Notes under the pieces: generated by a model
What the model was told of the DNA's origin: nothing
What the model saw: the letters and a program-made list of their open reading frames with translations, nothing else
Database searches by the model: none
Source of the DNA: Hemerocallis citrina
Taxonomy: Eukaryota; Streptophyta; Magnoliopsida; Asparagales; Asphodelaceae
Assembly: GCA_017893485.1 (NCBI GenBank)
Contig: CM030363.1
Span: 175,989,744 to 176,053,743 of the forward strand
DNA length: 64,000 nt
Reading direction: 5' to 3'
Shown: positions 30,642 to 43,000 of the stretch, one piece after another
How positions within the stretch are numbered: the first letter of the stretch is position 1
How the letters are laid out: every line of letters begins with the position of its first letter
Made by a program: the position numbers and the translations under genes

Positions 30642-32840
30642 ATGTTCGAGAGATCATCGTTACCAGAGGGCGAAGCAGAGGAGAGTTCAAGCTCTGCTTG
30701 TTCCTTCCGAAGAGGGGCACGAAGAGGGGGGAGAAAAAGGAAGTTGAAGGAACTCCCCCTGATCAGGAGGATGAAGTGGAAGAGAGTTTGAGCCCCCATT
30801 CTCACTTCTTCTGACAAGGATGTGGAGGAGGAAAAAGGGGAAGCTGAGGGGGGTTCGTCAAATCGTGGGGATGAGGATTCGGCTTTCGACAGCATTGTGA
30901 CCATTCCCCCGCCTCGGGCATGTCAGCCTCCTAGGAAACCAAAGGGGTTTGTCTTCCTCTAGACACGGAGGACGAAATGATGGAATACGAGCATGGGGGG
31001 CGTGGCCGGCTCCATCCGGCTCCATCTGGATGTACCCGAATAATTTGAGCAACGCGGCTCGATTTGGGGTGCGGCCGAGGTCATCGGATCAGCCGAAGAT
31101 AGAGGTGGACACGACAAGGAATACCTTGATCGTACCGATCTTCCCAACATCCAGAAGTCTTTCTATATCCCTTGGGATTTTAATCCACTCATCTCAAACC
31201 TGGGGATCCGTCCGACTGATAACCTCTCGAAGTGGTTCTGCTTGTCCCCCCTAGACCCGTTCATCTAGAGGCTTCAACTCCCTATGCACCCATTTATTAA
31301 GGAGATTCTGAACTGGGCTGGGGTGAGCCATATATAGTATGAGCCCAACTCTTGGAAGCAGCTAACCAGCTTCATCATGTTGTGTCGAAATAAGGGGATG
31401 CTATTGGAACTCAAATATTTTCACATATGCTTGACCCTCAGCTCGACTCGGGTGTACTAAAGGCGGTGTTTCCTCACCCCTCGTCAGAAGTACCGCATGA
31501 TGCATAACTATCCCGACTTGATTAAGGATTAGAAGTTGAAGTACTTCATCATCTATAGCCCTAAGCCTTGGGATATCCCCACCCGATGGGTGTACGACAT
31601 CCCGAAGGAGGACTTCAACTCAGAGGAGGAGGAGGAAGAGTTCATGAAGTTATTCTTGGGGAGAAACATAGATTGGACGAGGGTGACTGACAATCCTGGC
31701 AGAAAGTGGCATAAGTCCATATGTGCCCCGTATGTTCTTAGTTTCCTCTTGAAGCAAACTCTTTTGCCTGGTTTTAACTCTACTGTGTTTTCCTTTACAG
31801 CCATGAAGGTTGACGATTCCATCGCATCTCGCCGGGCCAAGCTATCGAATGAAAAGGCTATTGAGGAATCGAAGGGGAAGAAGAGGGCACCTGCCTTGAC
31901 CTCTGACAAATCTCTGGGGGGAAGGTCCGATGGGATGAAAAGGTCGAAGGCCTGAATCATCACCGACCAGGAGGAGTCCCCGCGGTCAACGTCTCCCATC
32001 CCTCCAGTTAATCCGATGCTGAGGACTGTTCTCGTTGAGAAGGCGGAGGAAACCTTCAGGCCTTATTGGGCTGTGAAGATGGCCAACTCCATAATGGTGG
32101 GTAGGGTGGCCCTCTAGGTGGTGATTCTGCTGAACCATATTGCTTCGCCGAAGGACAGGAAGACCCTCGCCCGTGAGACCTGCGAGTCGAGCTACCTCAA
32201 GTTTTCCTAGGCCTCTTTTATGGTATGGACTTGACCTCGACGAGTCATAACATCTCGTTTCTCAGTTTTGATTTTTTCCGAGAGTTTCACTTTCCATCTG
32301 CAGGCTATTCTCCAAGGGGCTGAGATGAAGAGGCAATATGAGCATGAGCTCAAGTATGCCCACCGAAGGGCGCAATGGGTGGAGAATGAGTATAAGGAGG
32401 TGAAGCTCCATGCTGAGGACCTCAAGAGGATGGAGAATGCTCTGAAGGAGGAACTCACGTCCATGGCCTAAGATCGGGAGCGCCTGGTGAAGGAGAAGGC
32501 CACTTTGGAGGCGAAGCAGAGGGAGCTGAAGGTGAACCTTGAGAGCACCATGACAAGGTCATTAATGGGCCTGATCAGGGGTATGATCGAGCCCTCGAAC
32601 ATGTTAAGGAGAGGTATCCTGACCTCAACCTTGATGGCCTCTCCTTCGAGCCGGAGGTCGGTAGTGCTCCTATAGAAGTGCCCTCGAGTGACGGGGAGAT
32701 TCCCTTATTGCCAACTAAGCATCAGGAGATCGGGATGAGGTTCTTTAAACATCTCCCGGGAGGTGCCCCTCTCTCCTAAGTAGAAGGCTATCACAATTTG
32801 CCTTATTTTGTATTGATGTTGAACACAGACTGGCAACTGC
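30642..32840 (+). pseudogene. Accessory gene 1, first copy of element E (decayed)
   Basis: Exon 1 (to 31729) keeps an acidic leader, LPMHPFIKEILNWAGV and EPNSWKQLTSFIMLCRN, the Transposase_28-like signature, plus KLKYFIIYSPKPWDIPTRW. Intron 1 is 31730-31800 (GTATGT...CAG, 71 bp). Exon 2 is 31801-32222, starting at an ATG-AAG-GTT-GAC like element A and containing FRPYWAVKMANSIMVGR and IASPKDRKTL. Intron 2 is 32223-32303. Exon 3 is coiled coil with YDRALEHVKERYPDL-like sequence. The 3' UTR motif CAGACTGGCAACTG is at 32826. Exon 2 is 422 nt, preserving phase 1 to phase 0 as in A and C. Several in-frame stops (for example in exon 1 near 31266 and 31335) make it a pseudogene. Confidence 0.78.
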
Positions 32841-32939
32841 CTCCCTACATCTTTTTCATTTTTTGAATGAGAATGCTTCAGCAATTATAATTTATTTTAT
32901 TTGTTCACCTTTTAGCATCTTTATTCAACCCTTAAGACT

Positions 32940-33510
32940 TAAATTGTTTTGTTGATCAAATCGTGAGATATAAGCCTCGAGGAAGTGGATCTCAGGAGGT
33001 GATCCAGTCTCTTCAAGGCTAGCTGCATCAAGTGAAGGATACCATCATCTGTCTTTGAAAGGAAGAAAGGGACCGGGAAGGGGCATTCAGCTACCATATT
33101 CGGCAGTCCCAAGTCCATTCTCGATATCAGCTTAGCTCTTGCCTGGACCGAAGGGAATACCCTCTCTGGTTTGGTTGGGGAGCAGTTTTTGGATGTTTTC
33201 CTCGAGCGAATTCTCATGGAGAGGGACTTGGAAATATATCATTTGAAGTTCAAGCTCGAGGAGGTGGACCCGACGTCCACCTTTTGGAGTTGTTCTCAAG
33301 ACGAGATCCTTATCTGGGGACCTATTCTAAATTGAGGGCATCGTGTGATGCCCAAAGTGGGGTGGTCAGGTAGTCCAATGGTGCTAGTGTACGACGTGGC
33401 CTTGGTTCATCAGGGGTAGGCAGGCATCCTTTAGGGGCCGACATTTCGGGTGTTGTGGAAGGAGACTCTAAGGGCCAGGCCTTTGCGCCCTGAACTTGTA
33501 ATATCTCATG
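32940..33510 (+). pseudogene. Accessory gene 2, first copy of element E (decayed)
   Basis: Broken frames with the helix-rich part (RDLEIYHLKFKLEEVDP) and the C-terminal signature DAQSGV...SNGASV, matching elements A and C. An AATAAAA-type poly(A) context lies at about 33557. Located right after the 3' UTR motif of gene 1, as in A and C. Confidence 0.6.
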
Positions 33511-33589
33511 TAATCCAACGAATGTAACTTGGAGATGTATTTTTTATGTCTTGGTAATAAAAGTATTTTTGTCTGTTTTGGCAATTTAG

Positions 33590-33646
33590 AGATTACTTGC
33601 GTGATCCAGAATACCATGCTGAGGGGCGAGACATGAGCCAAGATAA
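33590..33646 (+). repeat. Single element-E array unit, continued at 35136-35190
   Basis: TTGCGTGATCCAGAATACCA then TGCTGAGGGGCGAGACATGAG is one copy of the E array unit. The solo LTR G is inserted within or just beside it, and unit sequence resumes on the other side (TACGAGTGACCCAGATTACC). Confidence 0.75.
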
Positions 33647-35135
33647 TGTTAGGTTTCGAAGGCAATCATAGATTAAATACATAGTGGAAAAATTACAAAA
33701 AAAATATCGAAACCTAGCCATGGATCCATGTGAAAACCATAAATCGTGTTTAGGAGTCAGACCTTGAAGATGGACCTGCTGTCTCCATAGTATGCCGACC
33801 ACAACACTACAATATTGCGGTGCCTCTACGGTATCCACACGAACGGATCAAATCAAACTTTTCCTCACACCGCAGTGCCAGCTGAAGGAAGGGGATGTTC
33901 CCCACGATCTCTCTCTCACAATTTCTGTGACGGCTAGGGTTTTCTCATGTGTGACTTTTTCACATATATGTATCATATATATAGGTGTAGAAAATCAACC
34001 CTAAGAGAATAATGAGACTGTTGGGCTCACAATCTGACCTGGGTTAGATTCGTGTGTGAGCCTTTGAACTTTAGTCAGCCCATTTATTCTAATTAAATGA
34101 CCAACCAATGTTAGGAATTCAAATCTTACTTAGATCCCCAATTAAACTTATGAATTTAAATTCCAATTTCGATCCCTTCTAAGTGTGTGGCCCTGTAGGT
34201 TCTTATTACGTTGACAGCAATACTAAAATCATATTCTAGTGTTACAAATAGTGAGCAGTATTTAGCAATATATCACTGCTACTCAAGTAACAGGAATGTC
34301 AGTGATTTGACTTAACCTATTCGTGACCAATGTTACAATGTAGTCTGGTACCTTTGCCCAAATATCTTAATTGACCACAAGGCATAAAGCGTGTCACCCT
34401 TGTATAGTTCAGTTTTTGGTTTCTTGATGTTCGAGTAGGCTTACTAAAACAAATGAGCTCAATATCTCATATTGACTCATTTGAATACGACCATGCATTT
34501 TGTAGTCTCACTTAATTAAGAGGCCATATATAATACTCCTGTTATGTAACAGGAAAAAATCATATCTAAGTCACTCACATCCCTTCGCATGATTTGTAGT
34601 ATATCCAATAGTCGACTTTATAATCACCTTATTACATGCAATGTTTGACGACATTAAAACATACAACTTCTCATGTAGGGAACCGTAGTGACTTCAAGTC
34701 AAAGGACTATGTAAACCATGGTCACTGTGAGAACCGCTTATGACATTCACGTAACAATCCATATCCAGTACATTATTGCTCTAATATGTACCCATGTGAA
34801 GAGTTGATATCTCATATCCATGACCCGTGAGATATAGGCACCACTCTACGCACATACTAGTCTCTATGTATTATTGTTATCCTAATTCACAATAATACTT
34901 GACTAAGGACATTTAAGAAAAGTGTTCTGATTACAACCAATAGGATCTCACAATCAAGTCATGCACTTGATATCCCATGGTATTGAACCTACTATTCTAA
35001 GGACTTTATTATATTTATTTAATCACAATAAAAAAAATACAATAAATAAAATGACTCATATATAAAATAAATGTCGTGATGTAATGTAAACTAGTAATGT
35101 CAATACACAATTGCCCTCTAGGGCATACACCAACA
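33647..35135 (-). mobile_element. Solo LTR G, Angela/Tork-like Copia
   Basis: On the minus strand it starts TGTTGGTGTATGCCCTAGAG, the familiar start of Angela/Tork-type Copia LTRs, and ends CGAAACCTAACA. Length 1,489 bp, no coding frame and no partner LTR nearby. The flanks are AGATAA and AGTAA, a duplication that would need a one-base indel. A GGGCATACACCAACA end on the plus strand closes it. Confidence 0.8.
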
Positions 35136-35284
35136 AGTAATTCGGGAGAGAACTTACGAGTGACCCAGATTACCACACCGAGAGGCGAGGCAGGGGCCAT
35201 TTGAATTCTTGGGGATCCTGCACATGCGCCTCACGTGTGTCTTTACGTGCGACGTCATGTGTTTGGTGTAGTAATCGAGGCATC

Positions 35285-36400
35285 TCCTTAACCTTATATA
35301 CATCATTCCATCCTTACTCCCATTTCCCTTTTGCCTTCTTTCCATCCTCACTCTCATTTCCCTTACTTTGCCTTCTTTCCATCCTTAAGTTTGGTGATTG
35401 AGGAAATGTTAAAGGAGAGGCAGGCGGTGCTGAAGGCAAAGGCGCAGAAGCGTCCCGCTTCTTCGGAGCCTGACGAACTCTCGAAACGGAAGAAATCTTT
35501 TAGCATCGCGAAGGCTCCCGAGCCGACGGTGAAACATGAGGCACCAAAGCCTCTCACCTCATTGCCGAAAACAGTCATAGTCCCTTCGAAATAGTCCTTG
35601 GTGGCGAAGGTGAGGGTGCCTTCGTGGTCCATCACAGAGGTGAACTTGCTGGCGGAGTATCTTAATGCTCTGCAGGTGGTTGATCACCTCACCAATCCCC
35701 GCAATCAAGAGGCTCTGAAGAAAGAATCAAAGGAGGAAGTTTAGCCTACTGGGCACAAGATGTTGTTCTGGTAAGGGCATTCATTTATCACCGAAACATC
35801 ATGATCTCCCCCTTCCCCCCCTTTTTTGTTGAAGCATGCTTCTGTTTCTTGTAGGCGGTCATCCACGGGGCCGAGCTAATGTGGAGGTGCGAGGATCTCC
35901 TTCAACGGAATCTATTGGCCGAGGCAGGTCGAAAGGAGATCATGGGGCAGAATGACGATGAAAGAGCTGAAAGCGGAGCTGGTGAAGGAGAATCAGGCTC
36001 AGGAGGAGTTGGCAAAGGAGAACAAGGAGCAGACTGAGGAGAAGCTGGCATGGTAGGTGAAGGATAAGGAGCTAAAGAATGATCGGGACGAAGCCCTCGA
36101 TCGCATCATCCTGGGTCAGGACGAAGGTTACAACCGCGCCTTCGAGCATGTCGAGGTTAAGTACCCGGATCTCGACCTTCTGGGTTTATCTCGAGATGAA
36201 GCTGGATGGGCAACCTCGGCCAGCCAGAAAGGAGCCTTCACGGGGAGGGTGTTTAGCGGCCCTTGAGCTCGTCAGCTCTGCCTCTCAAGGCGAACACACT
36301 CCCATTGATGCTGCAGTCGGGAAAGGGCCTTCTTCTCCTAAGCAGTAGGTCTTAGAATTTTATTTTTGTTTATACCTTATAGTGGACTGGCCACCATCTC
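35285..36400 (+). pseudogene. Accessory gene 1, second copy of element E, lacking exon 1
   Basis: A TATA-like CTTATATACATC (35292) and a pyrimidine-rich leader lead directly into an exon-2-like frame (IEEMLKERQAVLKAKAQKRP, then LQVVDHLTNPRNQEALKK). Intron 2 is 35771-35854 (GTAAGG...TAG, 84 bp), with an exon-3 coiled coil beginning AVIHGAELMW and ending with YNRAFEHVEVKYPDLDLLGL. The 3' UTR motif GTGGACTGGCCACC is at 36382. The Transposase_28-like exon is absent. Stops (35592, 35743) break the frame. Confidence 0.7.
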
Positions 36401-36479
36401 CCATTGTAATTGCTTTTTCGAAATGAAAAAACTATCCTTTTGAAATGAACTTTCTTGCTTCGAATTTTTGCATTTGGCT

Positions 36480-36775
36480 TGCATAACTTGCGAATGACTC
36501 AGAGTACCATACTGGGGGGGTGGGGGGGTGGGGGGGGGGGTGTATGAGTCAAAGTATATTTATGGTAGAAATCCATGTGTGACCCAGATTACCAAGCCGA
36601 CGGATGAGTGACGAGACAAGCGATCTTCTGATGGGGAGGTCCGAGTCTCTCGCGAAGCTGTCGACCTTTGGGTCTTGTTCCCTTAGGTTTTGGGGATTTT
36701 TTAGGTTTGTCAAGTGAGTTATCACGTGGGTTTTCTTACATCATACTTGTTGGAGTCAAAGCGTTTTTTGCCTTG
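36480..36775 (+). repeat. Element-E array unit, G-rich tract and unexplained spacer before element C
   Basis: Two degraded array units (CTTGCGAATGACTCAGAGTACCA; GTGTGACCCAGATTACCAAG) flank a run of G stretches at about 36516-36541. The remaining bases to 36770 show no feature. The left target duplication of element C (CCTTG, 36771-36775; CATTG at 52533-52537, one mismatch) closes the stretch. Confidence 0.6.
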
Positions 36776-37345
36776 TGTTGCAGCTGAAATCGGTATTGGG
36801 GCAAACAGATAGATTTGTGGATTCGAGGAAGGTGAATAGTCAAACCTGAGTGACTTCACCGAAGTCTGACCGAGATTCTTTCGCCGTTAACCTGCAAAAA
36901 GTGTAAGACACTGGGATTGATTCCGGCGACGAACCCTCCGACGCTCTTGTCAGTAATCTGAATGATTAAGAAAGAGCTTTAATTGGCAAAAAATTGATTA
37001 CCTGGTAATAGTGGGGGGAGAGGGGTATTTATAGCCGCCTTAGGAGTCAGTTTCGGGATAAGATCAAATCCCTACTTCCCGATGTAGATGGATAGAAGTG
37101 GTTAAAACCACAGTTCGAGGATAATCATGAATCTGAATCCTCTCATATCCAGTTTGACTGGGTTTCTTATGGGTTGGAATCCGTACCCTATAAGACAGGT
37201 CCGTTTATGGATTATTGGGCTTTGACAAAAGACCCTATTTCCATTTCAGGCCTGTTTATAGGTGAAATTAATATTTTACCCCTGAACTTTAAGATTCATG
37301 CCCGATTCGAATGGTTCAGATTTAACCCTATTTTTAGCCATATCA
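36776..37345 (-). repeat. Element C 3' LTR
   Basis: Plus-strand start TGTTGCAGCTGAAATCGG, end GCCATATCA; read on the minus strand it starts TGATATGGCTAAAAATAGGG. The TATA box (minus CTATAAATACC) is near 37026. Confidence 0.93.
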
Positions 37346-37391
37346 CGGGCCCCCCACTCCCGAAGGCTGAGCTTGATCAGCCTTTGAGGAG
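37346..37391 (-). promoter_or_regulatory. Hairpin plus polypurine tract of element C
   Basis: Minus strand GGGAGTGGGGGGCCCG next to the LTR, preceded by a stem AGGCTGA/TCAGCCT extended by CTCC/GGAG. Same place and similar arms as in element A. Confidence 0.75.
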
Positions 37392-37789
37392 TAGTTTCAC
37401 TGACTTAATGGCTTGCGGGGTTGTATCGGAGTCCGAATGAGGGGTTTCAGATCTTATACGAGGTAGGATGGTGTTTTTCTAAGTTGGTAGCTCACTCAGG
37501 ATTGTCTTTAAGCTCTTCTAGATCTTGGGTGATTTTCTTCGACTTTTTAATTATTTTTCAAATCATTTATTCAATTTTGCGAAGCGGTGATTTATTTTTC
37601 GAGGACATTAATTAATTATTCTAAGCAATAATTATTTACTCAGGGGTTCAAAAATATTTCCCTGGAATTATAATTATTTTTAGAATATTTAATTAATTTT
37701 TCTGAATTTTTAATCATTTTTTTTTGCAATTTTTAAATAAATAATTCGAATCAAATAAATAAAAAATAGATTTTTATACCGATTTATGA
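37392..37789 (-). other. AT-rich pre-PPT region of element C
   Basis: No gene seen. Homologous in order to 14400-14753 of element A (minus strand): AAAAATTCAGAAAAATTAA, AATTATTGC, and CTACTCCTCAAAG next to the hairpin. Confidence 0.55.
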
Positions 37790-39720
37790 CGAGGAGTGAT
37801 TCGGATCGTCCATCGGCCTTGGGTGCAGATTTCTGAGCGATCTATCGGCTGGAGTAGCTCGAAGGCGCTTTTTCCCTCATACGGAGGTCAGTGCCTCGGT
37901 AGCTCGGTGCTGTGGCTCGGTAGTTCGGTGCTGTAGCTCGGGAGCGCCTTTCTCCGAATGGGCACCACGGCAGATCGGTAGCTCGGTAGAGTAGCTCGAC
38001 GCTTCATGGGTTGCCGAGCTACGTGGCTAGATCTGGAGCGTCCATCACAGGTGCGAATCACGACGCAAGAGGCTCAGATCACGAGAAAACGTGATTTTGT
38101 CATTTTTTGGACGTGGCGAAATCTGAGTCGTCCATCAACTTTTGGTGCGAATCTCGGGACAATCTGATGGTCAAGGAGCTGGAGGCATTTTCCCTCCAAT
38201 ACGGAGGTCGGTGCCCCGGTAGCTCGGCACAGTAGCTCGGTAGCTCGATGCTTCGTGGGCTGCCGAGTTACGTGGCTAGATCTGGAGCGTTCATCACGGC
38301 ACGAATCACAACGCAAAAGGCTCAGATCACGAGAAAACGTGATTTTGTCGTTTTGTGGTCGTGGCGAAATCTGAGCCGTCCATAAGTTTTTGGCACGAAT
38401 CTCGGGACAATCTGACGGTCTAAAGAGCTCTGAGGCATTTTTTCTCCAATGTGGAGGTCGGTGCCCCGGTAGCTCGGCAAAGTAGCTCAGTAGCTCGGCG
38501 CTTCGTGGGCTGCTGAGCTACGTGGCTAGATTTGGAGCGTCTATCTCGACGCGAATCACGGTGCAAGAGGCTCAGATCACAAGAAAACATGATTTTGTCG
38601 TTTTGTGGATGTGGCGAAATCTGAGCCGTCCATCAGCTTTCGGCACGAATCTCGGGACAATCTGACGGTCCAAGGAGCTCGGAGGTATTTTTCCTCCAAT
38701 ATGGAGGTCAGTGCCACGGTAGCTCGACACAGTAGCTCGGTAGCTCGGTGCTTCGTGGGCTGCCGAGCTACGTGGCTAGATCTGGACCGTCCATCAAGGC
38801 GCGAATCACGGTGCAAGCGGCTCAGATCACGTGAAAACGTGATTTTGTTGTTTTGTGGTTGTGGCAAAATTTGAGCCGTCCATCAGCTTTTGGCGTGAAT
38901 CTCGGGACAATCTGACGGTCCAAAGAGCTCAGAGGCATTTTTCCTCTAATGCGAAGGTCGGTGCCCCGGTAGCTCGGCATAGTAGCTCGGTAGCTCGGCG
39001 CTTCAAGGGCTGCCGAGCTACGTGGCTAGATCTGGAGCGTCCATCATGGCGCGAGAGGCTCAGATCACGAGAAAATGCGATTCTGTCATTTTGTGGTCGT
39101 GGCAAAATCTGAGTCGTCCATCAGCTTTCGGCACGAATCTTAGGACAATCTGACAGTCCAAGGAGTTCGGAGGCATTTTTCCTCTAATACGAAGGTCGGT
39201 GTCCCGGTAGCTCGGCACCGTAGCTCGGTAGCTCAGCGCTTTGTGGGCTGCCGAGCTACGTGGCTAGATCAGGAGCGTCCATCACGGCGCGAATCTCGGC
39301 CCAAGAGGATCAGATCACGGGAAAATTTGATTTGTCATTTTGTGGCCGTGGCGAAATCTGAGCCGTCCATCAGCTTACGGCGCGAATCTCGGGACAATCT
39401 GACGGTCCAAAGAGCTCGAAGGCATTTTTCCTCTATTACGGAGGTCGGTACCCCGGTAGCTCGGCGCTTTGTGGGCTGCCGAGCTACGTGGCTAGATCTA
39501 AAGCGTCCATCACGGCGCAAGAGGCTCAGATCACGAGAAAACGTGATTTTTTTGTTTTGTGGTCGTGGCGAAATCTGAGCCGTCCATCAGCTTTTGGCAC
39601 GAATCTCGGGACAATCTGACGGTCTAAAGAGCTCAGAGGCATTTTTTCTCCAATGCGGAGGTCGGTGTCCCGGTAGCTCGGGAGCACCCTTCTCCGGACG
39701 GACACCTCGGTTGCTCGGCG
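37790..39720 (-). repeat. Distal tandem array of element C (about 300-bp unit)
   Basis: About six units, each with GGCTCAGATCACGAGAAAAC, TTTTGTCGTTTTGTGG, CTGAGCCGTCCATCAGC, CTCGGGACAATCTGACGG and AGCTACGTGGCTAGATC. Reverse-complemented, about 160 bp of the unit aligns with the 368-bp unit of element A (ACAAAACGACAAGAT then CGTTTTCTCGTGATCTGA). It lies just upstream of the accessory-gene promoter. Confidence 0.93.
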
Positions 39721-39848
39721 CTTCGATGGCTGCCGAGCCATGTGGCTAGACCTGGGTTGTTCCCGCCCTTCTGCATTCTGTCGTTTAACCTTCTTAATGG
39801 GCTTGAGTGGGCCCAATACGTTAGAAACCCGCGAGTCGCCCTCTTTTT

Positions 39849-39860
39849 ACTATAAGTTCT
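39849..39860 (+). promoter_or_regulatory. TATA-like box of accessory gene 1 in element C
   Basis: ACTATAAGTTCT followed by CACCCCCCTCATC and CT-rich leader, equivalent to the minus-strand promoter of element A. The leader motif GAACGTCACATCAAG lies about 45 bp before the ATG. Confidence 0.65.
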
Positions 39861-40070
39861 CACCCCCCTCATCATTTCTCCCACTCTTTCACTTTTCACT
39901 CTTAGAGAAACTTTTGCTCTCGAGTTGCTCCGCTAGTGGTGTAGCTCTTGGGTGGTTGTGCTAGCTGTTGTGGTGTGGCAAGGCAATTTTCGGCGAACTA
40001 TTCCGACTGAGAACGTCACATCAAGGTAAATATATATATTTTCAATTATATATATGTATACTTTTCAAGA

Positions 40071-43000
40071 TGTCTAGAGTGTCCTAGGGTAGTGAGGCCT
40101 CTTCCTCGGGAGGTGAGAGCGAGCAGCGGCTAGTGGCTCCGCCCGTTCAAGAGGAGGGGGCAGAAGTGCTAAGCCAAGAGAAGGGGAAGGAGGTAACAGG
40201 TGTTGAATCCTGTAGGTAAGGCAAGAAACACTAGAGGGGGGGGGGGGGGAATAGTGTTTTATAAAAATAATTGCAGAATTGAACTTCTTCTTCGGTCCAG
40301 TTGACTTGAAAAAAGAAACCAGTCGACTGGGGCGACAGTTAAGAAGAGTAATTTAAGACGAGTCTGATCAGTCGACTTATAGAAGAACCAGTTGACTTAT
40401 GAGACAAGTTTTTAGAGAGAATGTAGTACAAGTCTAACCAGTCGACTTAAAAAGGGACACAGTCGACTATCCAGACAAGTTTCACAGAGAACTTAAAAAG
40501 CAAGTAAATGAAATGCAAGTTCAGAGAAATACAACCACAGAGTACACACGATGTATCCTGGTTCGGTCCTCCTGACCTACATCCAGTCCCCAAGCAACCC
40601 ACTTGAGATTGTCCACTATTCTTGAAAAATTACAAGAATACCCTACGGCGTTAGACAACAACCTTGTCCAACCCCTAGTCCTCTCTCACCACTAGAGAGA
40701 ACACCCCACTCTTCCACCAAGAGTGAAACCTGACTCTACACCCTAGAGTCCTTCTCTCCAACCGAGAGGAACCACTCTCACAACCCGAGAGTGAAGAACA
40801 ACAACAAAATGTTTACAATCAACCTATAGCCTTGTTGTGAATGTGATTTTGTGCGTGGCTATTAGGTCAACTTCCGAAATTAGTCTAAAACGAAATCACT
40901 GTTATATTAGACTGATTTCAGAGAACCAAGACTTAGAAAGTGAATGCTTTTAGAAAGCTTTTTCTTGTCAAAACCAAAAGCTTGAGAACTTAGAAAACAA
41001 AATGCATGGAAAAAGTTGTTAACCTTTGTCAAATGATCTCTGTACTCTTTTTATAGAGTTAAAGATGTTTGACCGTTGGAAGGTTGAGTCCCAACTGCTA
41101 TACAACGGCAATAAAGATTTGATTTTGAAAAACAAGTTTAAAAACAGAAAACTGTAAAAACGGCTTGAATAGTCGACTGGGTTGCCCTAATGAGTCGACT
41201 GGTCAGAGTTTGAATGAGTTCAGACAGTTTCGTACTGGACAGTTGACTGGTGCTAAATAGAGGTCGACTGTTACTTAACAGCTGAGCTTATTAAAGCTTG
41301 TTTCGTTCTTTTTAAGTTTTGTAAAATACTCAATTATTTAAAGATATGTGTGAGTGTGTGTGACAAGGCTATTACAGCATTCTAAGACTCAAAGAAATAA
41401 AAGAGTTACAACTGTTACAAGACACTTAATACAACAATTTAAGCATAGGTCTTGTCTCGAGTTTTGAGTCTTGAGATGGAGCTTTAGCCTTTGTTTTTAT
41501 CTTTGAAGCTGGCAACCTTGTAGCTTTCATGATCAGTTAGCTTTGAGAGCTTTGTTTGTAGCTTTGCTTGATCAACTTGCTTTGAGAGCTTGTTTGAACA
41601 TTTTGCCTTTGTATACATCCTGTAATATCAAAGAAGTAGCATAACAACTTTGCATTGTGTTGTAATGATCAAAATCAAGAATCAACAACAGGGTCGGCCG
41701 TGGTCGAGCCAGTCGCTCCGCTCGCCAAGGGAAAGGGGAAAGTGGTGGCACGGTCGGTAATTGTCGAGACGGTAGTAGAGCCCGTCAGACGGGGAGGAGA
41801 AGTGGGTCGGTTGCCGACGGAGATATCAGGCCATGGGGGGATCAGGAAGTATACCAGTGACCTGTTGACAATGGCCATCTATGGGAGATCGGAGACGTAT
41901 GAGGAGAATGAGCCGAAGGAGGTTACCGAGGTTGACGACATCGCCTCGGTTCTGATGGAGAGGGACCTTCTTCAGATACGGAAGAGCTTCATGATACCCC
42001 CGAAGTACACCCTAATCCTCCCCGGACCCGGAGTGCAAGCGTGCACGGCGTTCACGCCTGATACGTTCGTCTTTGCCTATGACGCACTGAATGCAGGCAT
42101 GCACCTTCCCCTTCACCCCTTCGTGACCGAAGTGCTTCGTGTGGTATAGGCTGAGCCCGATCCAGTTCATGCCGAACATGTGCGCCACGTGCTCAGGTTT
42201 CTGCTCCAGTGTCGGACGGCGAAGGTGGAGCCTCAGCTCGTCGTTCTCCGAAGTATGTGTCGGATCAACTGGATGAACAAGACGGAGCACCGATACTACT
42301 TGTTGCCACGAAAAGACGTCAAATTTATAGAGAATTCGGACTCTATCAAGTCGTGGAAGGGCAAGTATTTTTTGATCCGAGGCCCCTCGGTGTGGGACTT
42401 TCCGACCAGGTGGAAGGAGAATATACCGAAGTGGGCGAAGACCGAGCCGATGTTGTCTCCGGCCGAAGCTAAAGTTATGACGAAGCTAATCGACCTCCCA
42501 ACCTTGAGCTGGAAGGATATAACCGAGGAAGTGCTCCACGAGTTCGGTCTCAGTCCGATCGACCCGAGTACGCTCCGTACATCTTGTTCTTTTATTTACT
42601 CTCTATACCTTGTGTATTTTTTTTCTTAACTTCGCTTTTTCTTTTTGGCAGAGGTTCCGAATATGGACTTTAGGGCGATCATGGCCGAACGAAACAAGGC
42701 TTCTGACGCCAAGAAGATGAAGAGGACGACTGCGGGACCTTCGTCTGGCCGACCTGCCAAAGTGTCCTCCACCGTGGTTGAGACTGTAGACCTGGCATCT
42801 CCTCAGCGATCTACCTCGGCTATCGCTCTTCCTCAACCGACCCCATTCGAGCCCTCAGCTGAAGGCTTTTCTATCTCGACGGCATTGGCACTTGAGGCCC
42901 TGCCCCTCACCGAGAAGGCCGAAGCAATTCTGACCGAGGGGCACAAGAAGCTCTTCATCCCCGACTGGCGGGTGATGAACCACGATGGCTTCTTGGGGGA

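Noticed and set aside
40026..40070. Possible 5' UTR intron between the GAACGTCAC leader and the accessory-gene ATG (also in A near 11370-11402)
   Set aside because: GT and AG are present in both, but the gaps are only about 32-45 nt, below the usual minimum for plant introns. Sequence conservation of the leader is noted without calling an intron.
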